Positions 7,522 through 16,100 of a DNA stretch of 64,000 nt are shown piece after piece. The DNA is from Roseovarius salincola (GTDB lineage Bacteria > Pseudomonadota > Alphaproteobacteria > Rhodobacterales > Rhodobacteraceae). How positions within the stretch are numbered: position 1 is the stretch's first letter; the number at the start of each line of letters is the position of its first letter. The translations under genes and the position numbers were made by a program. A model generated the notes under the pieces. That model saw only the letters and a program-made list of their open reading frames with translations, made no database searches and was not told the DNA's origin. The stretch spans positions 1 to 64,000 of the forward strand of contig NZ_JAPTNL010000004.1 in assembly GCF_026891095.1 (NCBI RefSeq), written 5' to 3'.

Positions 7522-9129
7522 ATGCTGGATGTGACCCCCAACCGCCCCGATCTGCCGCCCGAAATCGCGCGGCGCCGTACATTCGCGATCATTTCGCACC
7601 CCGACGCGGGCAAGACCACACTGACGGAAAAGTTCCTGCTTTACGGCGGCGCCATCCAGATGGCCGGACAGGTGCGCGCCAAGGGCGAGGCGCGCCGCAC
7701 GCGCTCGGATTTCATGCAGATGGAAAAGGATCGCGGCATCTCGGTCTCGGCCTCGGCCATGTCCTTCGATTTCGGCAAGTTCCGCTTCAACCTCGTGGAC
7801 ACGCCCGGCCACTCGGATTTCTCCGAAGACACCTACCGCACATTGACCGCGGTCGATGCGGCGGTGATGGTGATCGACGGCGCCAAGGGCGTGGAATCCC
7901 AGACCCGCAAACTGTTCGAGGTCTGCCGCCTGCGCGACCTGCCGATCCTGACCTTCTGCAACAAGATGGACCGCGAAAGCCGCGACACCTTCGACATCAT
8001 CGACGAAATTCAGGAAAACCTGGCCATCGACGTGACCCCGGCCAGCTGGCCCATCGGCAAGGGGCGCGATTTCATCGGCTGCTATGACATGCTCAATGAC
8101 CGGCTGGAACTGATGGACCGCGCGGACCGCAACAAGGTGGCCGAGTCGATCCAGATCAACGGGCTCGACGATCCCGCGCTGGCCGAACATGTCCCCGCCG
8201 AACTGGTCGAACAATTGCGCGAAGAACTTGAAATGGCGCGCGAATTGCTGCCCGAACTCAACCCGAAATCGGTTCTGGAAGGGCACATGACCCCGATCTG
8301 GTTCGGCTCGGCGATCAACTCCTTCGGGGTGCGCGAGCTGATGGAGGGGATCGGCACCTACGGCCCCGAACCCCAGCCCCAATCCGCCCTGCCCCGCCAG
8401 ATCGCCCCCGACGAGGACAAGGTCACCGGCTTCGTCTTCAAGGTGCAGGCCAATATGGACCCCAAGCACCGCGACCGCGTGGCGTTCCTTCGCATGGCCT
8501 CGGGCCATTTCCGGCGCGGCATGAAACTCACGCATGTGCGCTCCAAAAAGCCGATGACCATTTCGGCCCCGGTGCTGTTCCTGGCCTCGGATCGCGAACT
8601 GGCCGAAGAGGCATGGGCCGGCGACATCATCGGCATTCCCAATCACGGCCAGCTGCGCATCGGCGACACCCTGACCGAGGGCGAGGCCCTGCGCGTCACC
8701 GGCATCCCCTCCTTCGCACCCGAATTGCTGCAATCATGCCGCGCGGGCGACCCGATGAAGGCCAAGCACCTTGAAAAGGCGCTGATGCAATTCGCCGAGG
8801 AAGGCGCCGCCAAGGTGTTCAAGCCCGCCTTCGGCTCGGGCTTCATCGTCGGCGTCGTGGGGGCGCTGCAATTCGAGGTGCTGGGCAGCCGGATCGAACT
8901 GGAATACGGCCTGCCGGTGCGCTTTGAGGCGTCGCAGTTCACCTCGGCCCGCTGGGTCACGGGACCGCGCGACAAGGTCGACGCTTTCGCCGCGGCCAAC
9001 AAGGCGCATATCGCCCATGACCACGACGGCGACATCGTGTATCTCACGCGGATGCAATGGGATATCGACCGCGTCGAGCGCGACTACCCCGATGTGACGC
9101 TCAGCGCGATCAAGGAAATGATGGTCTGA
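7522..9129 (+). CDS. prfC: Peptide chain release factor 3
   Basis: A GTPase that removes RF1/RF2 from the ribosome after termination and takes part in quality control. Length is 535 residues, as usual for RF3. GTPase motifs are all visible: P-loop HPDAGKTT (about 26-33), RGISVSASAMSF (switch I region), DTPGHSDF and NKMDRES. The C-terminal region with VVGALQFEVL and YGLPVRFE is typical of RF3. The frame is open upstream, but the protein family begins at MLDVTPNRPDLPPEI. The start is supported by a promoter placed immediately before it. A 3'-UTR element (9146-9208) follows the stop. Confidence 0.95.
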   Translation: MLDVTPNRPDLPPEIARRRTFAIISHPDAGKTTLTEKFLLYGGAIQMAGQVRAKGEARRTRSDFMQMEKDRGISVSASAMSFDFGKFRFNLVDTPGHSDFSEDTYRTLTAVDAAVMVIDGAKGVESQTRKLFEVCRLRDLPILTFCNKMDRESRDTFDIIDEIQENLAIDVTPASWPIGKGRDFIGCYDMLNDRLELMDRADRNKVAESIQINGLDDPALAEHVPAELVEQLREELEMARELLPELNPKSVLEGHMTPIWFGSAINSFGVRELMEGIGTYGPEPQPQSALPRQIAPDEDKVTGFVFKVQANMDPKHRDRVAFLRMASGHFRRGMKLTHVRSKKPMTISAPVLFLASDRELAEEAWAGDIIGIPNHGQLRIGDTLTEGEALRVTGIPSFAPELLQSCRAGDPMKAKHLEKALMQFAEEGAAKVFKPAFGSGFIVGVVGALQFEVLGSRIELEYGLPVRFEASQFTSARWVTGPRDKVDAFAAANKAHIAHDHDGDIVYLTRMQWDIDRVERDYPDVTLSAIKEMMV

Positions 9130-9145
9130 TCCGCGCTGGCGGTCA

Positions 9146-9208
9146 GGGGGCGCTGCCCCCGCCGCGCCAGAGGCGCGACTCCCCCGGAGTATTGCCGGCA
9201 AGATGAAG
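9146..9208 (+). repeat. 3'-UTR repeat element, copy 1
   Basis: Begins 17 bases after the prfC stop. It contains GGGGGC-GCT-GCCCCC (9146-9160), a second 6-bp hairpin (9163-9177), and then the core GGAGTATTGCCGGCAAGATGAAG split over 9186-9208. Related copies are at 38975-39015 (minus) and 55364-55410 (plus). All three lie sense-oriented just after a stop codon. The hairpin probably also helps end transcription. Confidence 0.65.
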
Positions 9209-9233
9209 CAGGCGGGCCCGCGGCACTTGGCGC

Positions 9234-9262
9234 TTGCACAAGAGCGCGCCACTTCGCATTCT
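9234..9262 (+). promoter_or_regulatory. Candidate sigma-70 promoter of the glycosyltransferase gene (leaderless)
   Basis: TTGCAC (9234-9239), 17 bases, CATTCT (9257-9262). The ATG at 9269 is six bases further on, again pointing to a leaderless message. The -35 hexamer is identical to that proposed for prfC. Confidence 0.45.
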
Positions 9263-9268
9263 GCGTGC

Positions 9269-10228
9269 ATGAGCCAGCCCAGATGGGGCCTTGTCGCCAC
9301 GATCAAGGCCGAGACCGCCGATATCCTGAATTTCGCCGCCCATCACCTGGAGCTGGGCGCGCATCGCCTGCATATCTATCTCGATGCCGACAACCCCGGT
9401 GCCTTCGCCGCATTGAAGGCGCATCCCAAATGCCGCGTCACGCTATGTGACGACGCCTATTGGAAACGCCGCGGCAAGCGCCCCGACACCCACCAGCCGC
9501 GCCAGTCGGTCAACGCAACCCATTGCCTGCAGCGCCGCCCGCAGGTCGACTGGCTGGCGCATATCGACGTGGACGAATTCCTCTGGCCAGGCGCGCCCCT
9601 GGAACGTCAGCTCGCCGCCCTGCCCGACACGACCCTGAGCGCGCGCATCCGCCCCATCGAGGCGATGGCCCCCGACCCGGCCGCCCCGCCGCCGCCGGGG
9701 ATCACCTGGTTCAAGGCCTGTTCGCGCTTTCCCGGCACACGGCGCAAGCAGACCGCGCGCATCTATCCCACTTACGGCGCGCATCTCAATGGCGGGTTCC
9801 TCAGCCACGTGGCGGGCAAGGTCTTTGTGCGCACCGGCCTGCCCGATACCGGGCTGCGCATCCACAACGCCTTTCGCGGCAAGGAAAAAGACCCCGACCC
9901 CGCGCATCTTGACGCGGTCGAGCTTTGCCATCTTCACGCACCCGACTGGCCAAGCTGGCAGCGCGCCTATCGCTTCCGGCTGGCGCAGGGCTCTTACCGC
10001 GAGGGGCTCAGGCCCCCGCCGGGCGCGATGGGCGAGGCGCTGCCGATGCATGACCTCTTTTCGATGCTCGAATCCGAGCGCGGCGAAGCGGCGCTCGCGG
10101 CGTTCTTTCACGAGGTCTGCACCGCCACGCCCGAGCTGCGCGCGCGCCTTGCCGCCGAAGGACTCTTGCGCGAAATCGCGCTTGATCTGGATGCCAAGCG
10201 CGCCCGGCATTTCCCCGATCACGCGTGA
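9269..10228 (+). CDS. Glycosyltransferase family 2-like protein (Glyco_tranf_2_4 type)
   Basis: A 319-residue cytoplasmic protein of the GT2/GT92-like group often found singly in Rhodobacteraceae. The GT-A nucleotide-sugar site is visible as HIDVDEFLWP (about residues 97-106, DxD). TIKAETADILNFAAHHLELG at the N-terminus is typical of the family. The family consensus starts at MSQPRWGLVATIKA, so the ATG at 9269 is chosen over earlier in-frame ones, and a promoter lies directly before it. There are no membrane segments. Donor, acceptor and product are unknown, and the neighbours do not form a polysaccharide cluster. Confidence 0.78.
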   Translation: MSQPRWGLVATIKAETADILNFAAHHLELGAHRLHIYLDADNPGAFAALKAHPKCRVTLCDDAYWKRRGKRPDTHQPRQSVNATHCLQRRPQVDWLAHIDVDEFLWPGAPLERQLAALPDTTLSARIRPIEAMAPDPAAPPPPGITWFKACSRFPGTRRKQTARIYPTYGAHLNGGFLSHVAGKVFVRTGLPDTGLRIHNAFRGKEKDPDPAHLDAVELCHLHAPDWPSWQRAYRFRLAQGSYREGLRPPPGAMGEALPMHDLFSMLESERGEAALAAFFHEVCTATPELRARLAAEGLLREIALDLDAKRARHFPDHA

Positions 10229-10229
10229 T

Positions 10230-10248
10230 TGTTGCCATATCGGCAACA
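10230..10248. terminator. Perfect inverted repeat TGTTGCC-N5-GGCAACA
   Basis: Begins two bases after the glycosyltransferase stop. Seven-base arms and the 5-base loop ATATC form a stable hairpin but only two T's follow. It may be a weak terminator. Its symmetry would also suit an operator for the downstream helicase gene, about 170 bases away. Confidence 0.45.
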
Positions 10249-10398
10249 TTCCCCCGGTCAGCCACCATATTGACCAAGAACCCACCCGATCCATTGACCC
10301 GCCCCCCCTTCATCCGGTAAACGAAGCCCAGGGTCAGAAACGTGACGATCCACGGGGCCGGACGGGCCCGACCCTGATATGACGTGCGGGCCAGGCAA

Positions 10399-10419
10399 GT
10401 GTCCGCAAACCACGGACAC
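10399..10419 (+). promoter_or_regulatory. 5'-UTR hairpin directly before the helicase start codon
   Basis: GTGTCCG (10399-10405) pairs perfectly with CGGACAC (10413-10419) across a 7-base loop. The start codon ATG is at 10422, two bases after the hairpin, and there is no separate Shine-Dalgarno sequence. Folding would block ribosome access, a plausible target for control by cold or by the helicase itself. Confidence 0.5.
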
Positions 10420-10421
10420 AC

Positions 10422-11993
10422 ATGACAAAATTCTCCGAACTCAACCTGAACCCCAAGGTCCTCAAAGCTGTAGAAGAGGCCGGTTACACCGAGCCAACAC
10501 CGATCCAGGCCGGCGCGATTCCCCCTGCCCTTGCCGGGCGCGATATCCTCGGGATCGCCCAGACCGGCACCGGCAAGACCGCCAGCTTCACGCTGCCGAT
10601 GCTCTCGCTGCTGGCGCGCGGCCGCGCGCGCGCCCGGATGCCGCGCAGCCTCGTGCTCTGCCCGACGCGTGAACTGGCCGCCCAGGTGGCTGAAAACTTC
10701 GACACCTATTCCAAGCACCTGAAACTGACCAAGGCGCTGCTGATCGGCGGTGTCAGCTTCAAGGAGCAGGACAAGCTGATCGACAAGGGCGTCGACGTTC
10801 TGATCGCGACCCCGGGCCGCCTTCTGGACCATTTCGAGCGCGGCAAGCTGTTGCTGACCGGCGTTCAGATCATGGTCGTCGACGAGGCCGACCGGATGCT
10901 CGACATGGGCTTCATCCCCGATATCGAACGCATCTTCAGCCTGACGCCCTTCACCCGCCAGACATTCTTTTTCTCGGCCACCATGGCGCCCGAGATCGAA
11001 CGCATCACCAACACCTTCCTGCAGAACCCCGAACGTATCGAAGTCGCCCGCCAGGCCACCGCCTCGGAGACCATCGAACAGGGCGTGGTGATGTTCAAAC
11101 CCTCGCGCCGCGACCGCGCCGACAGCGAAAAGCGCAACCTCCTGCGCGCGCTGATCGACGCCGAAGGCGAGACATGCACCAATGCCATCGTGTTCTGCAA
11201 TCGCAAGGTCGATGTGGACGTGGTCGCCAAGTCGCTCAAGAAATACGGCTATGACGCCGCGCCCATTCACGGCGACCTCGACCAGAGCCAGCGCACCCGC
11301 ACGCTTGACGGCTTCCGCGCCGGGGATCTCAAGATTCTCGTCGCCTCGGATGTGGCCGCGCGCGGACTCGACGTGCCCTCGGTCAGCCATGTGCTGAACT
11401 ACGACGTGCCCAGCCATGCCGAGGATTACATCCACCGCATCGGGCGCACCGGCCGGGCGGGCCGCGCAGGCAAGACGATGATGATCTGCGCCCCGCGCGA
11501 CGAAAAGAACCTCGAGGATATCGAGCGCCTGATCCAGAAACCCGTGCCGCGCATTCCCGATCCCACCGCACGCGGCGGCGCCACGGCCGAGGCACAGCCC
11601 GCGCCCGAGACCGCGCCAGAGACCCCGGCCGAAGCCAAACCCGGGCCCAAATCCGACGACAAGCCCGCAAGCCGCTCGCGCAGCCGCAGCCGCTCGTCGG
11701 AAAAGCCCCGGAACGCAGCGGCCAAAGAGGCAGGCGAACCCGCCACCCGGGCAGACGCCCCCGCAGCCGATAAACCTGCTGCCGACAAAACCGGAGACGA
11801 AAAACCCGCAGCCGACAAAATCGCGGGCGATACGGACAAGGACAAGTCCGAAACGCAACCGCGTGGCCGTCAAAGCGGCAGTCGCGGTGGTGGCAACCAA
11901 AGCAACAACCGCGGCGGCAAACCCGTTGTCGGCATGGGCGATCACATGCCCAGCTTCATCGCCCTCAGCTTCGAGGATCGGCGCACCGGCTGA
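10422..11993 (+). CDS. DEAD-box ATP-dependent RNA helicase (RhlE/CsdA-like)
   Basis: Unwinds RNA duplexes in ribosome assembly or mRNA turnover. All DEAD-box motifs are in order: Q motif PTPIQAGAIP (about 26-35), Walker A AQTGTGKT (about 46-53), PTRELAAQV, DEAD in MVVDEADRMLDMGF, SAT, and the helicase C motifs ASDVAARGLDVP and HRIGRTGRAG. Residues from about 385 form a charged, low-complexity tail with PAADK and DEKPAADK repeats and a Gly/Arg/Asn-rich end, probably for RNA binding. Length is 523 residues. The start is occluded by a hairpin (10399-10419) and a strong terminator follows (12008-12028). Orthology within the DEAD family is not resolved. Confidence 0.92.
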   Translation: MTKFSELNLNPKVLKAVEEAGYTEPTPIQAGAIPPALAGRDILGIAQTGTGKTASFTLPMLSLLARGRARARMPRSLVLCPTRELAAQVAENFDTYSKHLKLTKALLIGGVSFKEQDKLIDKGVDVLIATPGRLLDHFERGKLLLTGVQIMVVDEADRMLDMGFIPDIERIFSLTPFTRQTFFFSATMAPEIERITNTFLQNPERIEVARQATASETIEQGVVMFKPSRRDRADSEKRNLLRALIDAEGETCTNAIVFCNRKVDVDVVAKSLKKYGYDAAPIHGDLDQSQRTRTLDGFRAGDLKILVASDVAARGLDVPSVSHVLNYDVPSHAEDYIHRIGRTGRAGRAGKTMMICAPRDEKNLEDIERLIQKPVPRIPDPTARGGATAEAQPAPETAPETPAEAKPGPKSDDKPASRSRSRSRSSEKPRNAAAKEAGEPATRADAPAADKPAADKTGDEKPAADKIAGDTDKDKSETQPRGRQSGSRGGGNQSNNRGGKPVVGMGDHMPSFIALSFEDRRTG

Positions 11994-12007
11994 ACGCCAG
12001 CGCCATG

Positions 12008-12028
12008 ACGCCGCGCCTTGCGCGGCGT
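12008..12028 (+). terminator. Terminator hairpin after the helicase gene
   Basis: ACGCCGCGC (12008-12016) and GCGCGGCGT (12020-12028) pair perfectly around a 3-base loop, 15 bases after the helicase stop. Only a short T stretch follows. Confidence 0.6.
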
Positions 12029-12132
12029 GACGTTCCCCCGATCAAATTCCCCGTAAACACCGGTCATGGCTTTGCTATGGCCGCTGGAGGGGCGGGCCGT
12101 TTTTCGTTCTTGCAACATAAAGGAGCATTCAC

Positions 12133-12699
12133 ATGCTGACACCGCGTTTCGACGGTGCGCTGCGCCACGCCGCGCGACTTCACCGCAGCCAGACACGCAA
12201 GGGCACGACCACGCCCTATATCTCGCATCTGATGGCGGTCTCGGCGCTCGTGCTGGAACATGGCGGCGACGAGGAACAGGCGATCGCCGGACTTCTTCAT
12301 GACGCGATCGAGGATGCCGGCGAAACCACCGGCTCGCTGCAACAGGTTTACGGCACGCGCGTTGCGCAGATCGTGACCGAGTGTTCGGATTTCGACGGCA
12401 GCAACCCGCGCCCCGACTGGACCACCCGCAAGCGCGGCTATATCGACGCGCTCCCCGGAAAGTCCGATGACGCGATCCTCGTGACCAGCTGCGACAAGCT
12501 CCACAACGCCGAGTCGATCCTCGAGGATCTTCACGCCATCGGCCCCGCCGTGTTCGATCGCTTCACCGCCGGGCGCGACGGCACGCTCTGGTATTACGAC
12601 ACGCTCGCCACCGCTCTCGCGCAGCGCGCACCGACGATTCTTGGCGCGCGGCTGCGGCGCATCGTCAGCGCCCTTCTCGACGCCGCCGGAACCGCCTGA
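12133..12699 (+). CDS. HD-domain protein, stand-alone (p)ppGpp hydrolase-like
   Basis: A 188-residue HD (HD_4) phosphohydrolase. The metal ligands follow the SpoT/Mesh1 pattern: His in ISHLMAV (about residue 31), HD in LLHDAIEDAGETT (about 55-60) and Asp in SCDKLHNAESIL (about 120). Only the hydrolase half is present, with no synthetase, TGS or ACT domain. It could degrade (p)ppGpp or another nucleotide, though relatives also include HD proteins of unknown substrate. AAAGGAG precedes the ATG at a good distance. It converges with rnj across a palindrome-rich spacer (12707-12777). Confidence 0.8.
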   Translation: MLTPRFDGALRHAARLHRSQTRKGTTTPYISHLMAVSALVLEHGGDEEQAIAGLLHDAIEDAGETTGSLQQVYGTRVAQIVTECSDFDGSNPRPDWTTRKRGYIDALPGKSDDAILVTSCDKLHNAESILEDLHAIGPAVFDRFTAGRDGTLWYYDTLATALAQRAPTILGARLRRIVSALLDAAGTA

Positions 12700-12706
12700 G
12701 CGGGCT

Positions 12707-12777
12707 TTTTGTACGAACCTGCGCGCAAGGCGCCGGAATTCGGTACGAAACCGGCGTACAAAACGGACGTTTCGTAC
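12707..12777. repeat. Interleaved GTAC-centred inverted repeats between convergent genes
   Basis: TTTTGTACG (12707-12715) pairs with CGTACAAAA (12755-12763); GTACGAAAC (12743-12751) pairs with GTTTCGTAC (12769-12777). The two stems interlock, so only one can form as a simple hairpin, or both as a pseudoknot. GTAC occurs four times in 67 bases. It lies between the stops of the HD gene and rnj and could terminate both, or bind a protein. Confidence 0.6.
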
Positions 12778-12793
12778 GCATGGTCGCGCGGCT

Positions 12794-14464
12794 CTAGTCG
12801 CTCAAGCGGCTGATGATCACGGTCACTTCCGGGCGCTTGCCGATCTCGTTTTGCGCCGATTGCCGGGTCAGCTTGCGCAACCCGTCCTCCAGCTTGTCGT
12901 CATCGGCCAGGGTCTTGCGTCCGGCACGGCCCATGAACTGGCTCAGATCCTCCTCCAGCACCTCGACAAGCGGCGCGCGGCTGTTGCCTTCTTCTGGCAA
13001 GCCCTTGATTTCACACCAGGGTTCGCCAAGCGCCTCGTCGGCTTCGTCCAGGATCACATTGACCGTGACATGCCCGTTCAGGGCCATGCGGATACGGTCG
13101 CGCACGATCCCGTCCAGCGCACCGATCTTGACGCTGCCATCCAGATAGGTGCGCCCGGTCTCGACATATTCGCAGACCTGCGCGCGCGGGCCGGTCAGGT
13201 CGATCATCGTGCCATTCACCGCAAGAACCCCCTGTATCTTCTTGGAATTGGCCAGTTTTACATGTTCACGCAGATGCCGGTGCTCGCCATGCATGGGCAC
13301 CAGAACCTCGGGTTTAAGCAGGCTGTGCAGCTCTTCCAGGTCAGGCCGGTTGGCATGACCCGATACATGGTAAAGCCCGCCGGAATCATCCACGACTTCG
13401 ACGCCCAACTCGCTGAATTGGTTCATGATTTTGATGACACCGCGTTCGTTTCCGGGGATCGTCTTGGACGAGAACAGGAACGTATCCCCCTCCTTCATCT
13501 TCAGCCCCAGATAGCTGCCCTGCGCCAGTTGCGCGCTCGCCGCGCGGCGTTCGCCCTGACTGCCGGTGACGATCAGCATCAGGTTCTCGCGCGGAATTTC
13601 CTTTGCTTCTTCGGGGCTTACGGTTTTCGGAAAGGATGTCAGAACACCCGTTTCCACTGCTGCCTCGATCATCCGCCGCATCGCCCGCCCCAGCAGGCAG
13701 ACCGACCGCCCCGCGCCATGCGCAGCCTCGGCCAGTGTCTTGACCCGTGCGACATTGCTGGCAAAGGTCGTCGAGACGACCATGCCCTTGGCCCCCTTGA
13801 TCAGCGCGCCGATTTCGGGCGCAAGGGTACTTTCAGAACGCCCCGCATGTGTATTGAAAACATTGGTTGAATCGCACATCAGCGCCTTGACGCCCGGCTC
13901 CGCCAGACTGGCCCAGAGATCGGGTTCGAAGGGTTCCCCGACCACCGGGTCGACGTCGATCTTGAAGTCACCCGAATGCACGATGCGCCCGGCGGGTGTG
14001 TCGATGACAAGCCCGGAACTCTCTGGAATCGAATGGGAAATCGGCACGAACCCGACCTTGAACGGCCCCGCCTCGGTGATCTCGGGCCAGGGCGACACCG
14101 TGCGCACCGATTTTTCGGAATAGCCGAACTCCTCCATCTTGCGGCGCGCGATATTGGCGGTGAAGGCCCGCGCATAGATCGGCGCGCCCAGCTGCTCATG
14201 GTAATGCGCGACGGCGCCCACATGATCCTCGTGGGCATGGGTGATAAAGATCGCCTCCAGCTGGTCACGACGCTCTGCAAGCCATTGAATATCCGGGAAA
14301 ATAAGGTTCACACCGGGGGATGTGTCCATGTCGGGAAAGGTCACGCCGAGGTCGACCAGGATCAGCCGCTCCTTGCCCGGCTTGCCATAGCCGTAGACAT
14401 AGGCGTTCATGCCGATTTCCCCCGCGCCCCCGAGGGGCAGGTAGATCAATCTTTCGCTGCTCAT
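12794..14464 (-). CDS. rnj: Ribonuclease J
   Basis: A metallo-beta-lactamase/beta-CASP ribonuclease with endo- and 5'-3' exo-activity on RNA, acting in the cytoplasm on mRNA and rRNA maturation. The zinc motif THAHEDH (75-81) and the following HSIPESSG and HSGDFKID blocks are intact. The beta-CASP region (NVARVKTLAEAA) and a C-terminal domain are present. Length is 556 residues, the usual RNase J size. The ATG overlaps the coaX stop as ATGA, so coaX and rnj are translationally coupled. Together with birA they follow the nuo genes, a gene order often seen in alphaproteobacteria. Confidence 0.94.
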   Translation of the reverse strand: MSSERLIYLPLGGAGEIGMNAYVYGYGKPGKERLILVDLGVTFPDMDTSPGVNLIFPDIQWLAERRDQLEAIFITHAHEDHVGAVAHYHEQLGAPIYARAFTANIARRKMEEFGYSEKSVRTVSPWPEITEAGPFKVGFVPISHSIPESSGLVIDTPAGRIVHSGDFKIDVDPVVGEPFEPDLWASLAEPGVKALMCDSTNVFNTHAGRSESTLAPEIGALIKGAKGMVVSTTFASNVARVKTLAEAAHGAGRSVCLLGRAMRRMIEAAVETGVLTSFPKTVSPEEAKEIPRENLMLIVTGSQGERRAASAQLAQGSYLGLKMKEGDTFLFSSKTIPGNERGVIKIMNQFSELGVEVVDDSGGLYHVSGHANRPDLEELHSLLKPEVLVPMHGEHRHLREHVKLANSKKIQGVLAVNGTMIDLTGPRAQVCEYVETGRTYLDGSVKIGALDGIVRDRIRMALNGHVTVNVILDEADEALGEPWCEIKGLPEEGNSRAPLVEVLEEDLSQFMGRAGRKTLADDDKLEDGLRKLTRQSAQNEIGKRPEVTVIISRLSD

Positions 14465-15243
14465 ACGTTCTCTGCTTTCTTGTTGTAGTCATGAATCACG
14501 GCCAGACCGTGCATTGTCAGATCATCTTCTATGCTGTCGAACAGCATCTCGCCCTGCGCGAAGAGCGGCGCAAGCCCGCCCGTCCCGATGATGCGCATGG
14601 GCCGTTCATATTCGGCGCGGATGCGATTGCAGATACCGGTCACAAGCCCCACATAGCCCCAGAAAACGCCCGACTGCATACAGTCTACCGTGTTGGTTCC
14701 AATGACTTTTTGCGGCATGGTCACATCCACATGCGGCAGCGCCGCCGCCGCCGTGTGCAGCGCCTCGAGGCTCAGGTTGACCCCCGGCGCGATCACGCCC
14801 CCGACATAGGCGCCGTCATGGGCCACCACGTCGAATGTGGTCGCCGTGCCGAAATCCACCACGATAAGGTCGCCGCCATTCCGGTCATAGGCACCCGCCG
14901 TATTGACCAGCCGGTCCGGCCCCACCTGCGTTCCCGGATCGACACGTGGCGCCTGGGGCAGCAGGCATTCGGGCTTGCCCACCACCATCGGGCGGCAGCC
15001 AAAAAACCTGTCGGCAAATACCCTGAGGTTGAACACCACCCGCGGCACCGTCGACGAGATGATGACATCGGTGATGTCGGTTTCGATCCCGTAATGTTTC
15101 ACCAGCGTCGAGAACCATGTAAAATAGGCATCTGCCGTGCGTGCATGATGGGTCGACGTGCGCAGCGTGCAAAGGAATGTCGTGCCGTCCCAGATCGAGA
15201 AGACGGTATTTGTATTGCCACAGTCGATCGCCAGAAGCATCAT
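14461..15243 (-). CDS. coaX: Type III pantothenate kinase
   Basis: Phosphorylates pantothenate in the first step of coenzyme A synthesis. CoaX-family features are the N-terminal ASKHA-type phosphate loop AIDCGNTNTVFSIW, the pantothenate/substrate motif GPDRLVN and DFGTATTFDVV with the second nucleotide motif, followed by GGVIAPG. Length is 260 residues, as expected. Two ATG codons are in tandem at 15243 and 15240, with GAGGGGG upstream; the first is chosen. It overlaps rnj by four bases and follows birA by eight, so the three are one transcription unit. Confidence 0.93.
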   Translation of the reverse strand: MMLLAIDCGNTNTVFSIWDGTTFLCTLRTSTHHARTADAYFTWFSTLVKHYGIETDITDVIISSTVPRVVFNLRVFADRFFGCRPMVVGKPECLLPQAPRVDPGTQVGPDRLVNTAGAYDRNGGDLIVVDFGTATTFDVVAHDGAYVGGVIAPGVNLSLEALHTAAAALPHVDVTMPQKVIGTNTVDCMQSGVFWGYVGLVTGICNRIRAEYERPMRIIGTGGLAPLFAQGEMLFDSIEDDLTMHGLAVIHDYNKKAENV

Positions 15244-15251
15244 CCGCCCCC

Positions 15252-16001
15252 TCAGAAAAAGACCTCGGCCGCCGGAATGGCGTGCCGGGATTTCGCTGTT
15301 GTTAGAACAAGATTGCCCGCCTCGTCCACCGTCTCGAAGGTTCCGGTCATCTCGTTGCGGGTGGTGCGCGCGGTGATGACCTCGCCCAGTTTCGCAGCCC
15401 GGTCCAGCCATGCCGCCCTGATGGGTGCGAAACCATATGTGATGAACTGCGCCTCATGGCGCGCATAGGCAGGCGCCAGAAGGTCAAGGAATTCCTCGGG
15501 CGTGACCCTTACGCCGGTCTCCGACAACAGCGAGACCGGGCGCAATGCGCCGGGCTCGACCTGCTCTGCGGTCGGGGCGGAAACAAGGTTCACGCCGATC
15601 CCGATGGCGAAATAGGACATACCCCCGCCGCTGCCCGCGCTTTCCAGCAGGATTCCGGCCAGCTTGCCACCGTTCAACAGCACGTCATTGGGCCATTTGA
15701 GCGTAAACCCCTCGCTGCGTCCTGTCGCGCCCACGAAGGCATCGAACAGCGCCAGCGAGGCCACGAAGGAGCGCAGCGCGACCTTGTCCGGACTCTCGGT
15801 GGGGCGCATCGCAAGCGTGGCGGCGAAATTGCCATCAGGGTTCGCCCAGGGCCGCCCGCGCCGCCCGCGCGCTGCGTTCTGGCGCAACGCAAGAATCCAT
15901 TCGGGGCCGCTCAGCGTGCCCGCGATGCGCGCGGCCTCGGCATTGGTGCTGTCGACCTCCTCGAGCACCCGGCGCCCGACGCCCTCGGGCCAGCCGGTCA
16001 T
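15252..16001 (-). CDS. birA: Biotin--[acetyl-CoA-carboxylase] ligase
   Basis: Activates biotin to biotinyl-AMP and attaches it to carrier domains of biotin enzymes such as acetyl-CoA carboxylase. The MccA protein of this window (36990-38942) is another likely substrate. The biotin/ATP loop appears as ARGRRGRPWANPDGN and the catalytic KWPNDVLLNGGKLAGIL follows. Length is 249 residues with no N-terminal helix-turn-helix, so it is a class I (mono-functional) ligase and not a repressor. The frame is open a little further upstream; the ATG at 16001 begins the conserved region. Confidence 0.92.
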   Translation of the reverse strand: MTGWPEGVGRRVLEEVDSTNAEAARIAGTLSGPEWILALRQNAARGRRGRPWANPDGNFAATLAMRPTESPDKVALRSFVASLALFDAFVGATGRSEGFTLKWPNDVLLNGGKLAGILLESAGSGGGMSYFAIGIGVNLVSAPTAEQVEPGALRPVSLLSETGVRVTPEEFLDLLAPAYARHEAQFITYGFAPIRAAWLDRAAKLGEVITARTTRNEMTGTFETVDEAGNLVLTTAKSRHAIPAAEVFF

Positions 16002-16050
16002 CGCACCACCCGCGTCGCAACCCCGGCGCAAGCACATTCCGAAACGAAGC

Positions 16051-16069
16051 GGCGCGCCCGCGGCGCGCC
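16051..16069 (-). terminator. Hairpin after nuoN
   Basis: GGCGCGCC (16051-16058) and GGCGCGCC (16062-16069), each self-complementary, form an 8-bp stem with a 3-base loop. It lies between the nuoN stop and the birA start. On the minus strand it is followed by a T-containing stretch (gcttcgtttcgg). It may partially end the nuo transcript before birA. Confidence 0.5.
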
Positions 16070-16100
16070 ACCTTTCGCTGCGATATGATGCGTCAGCCGT

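Noticed and set aside
7124-7534. Open frame of 136 codons before and into prfC
   Set aside because: No recognisable domain, unlikely composition, and it runs past the prfC promoter and start codon.
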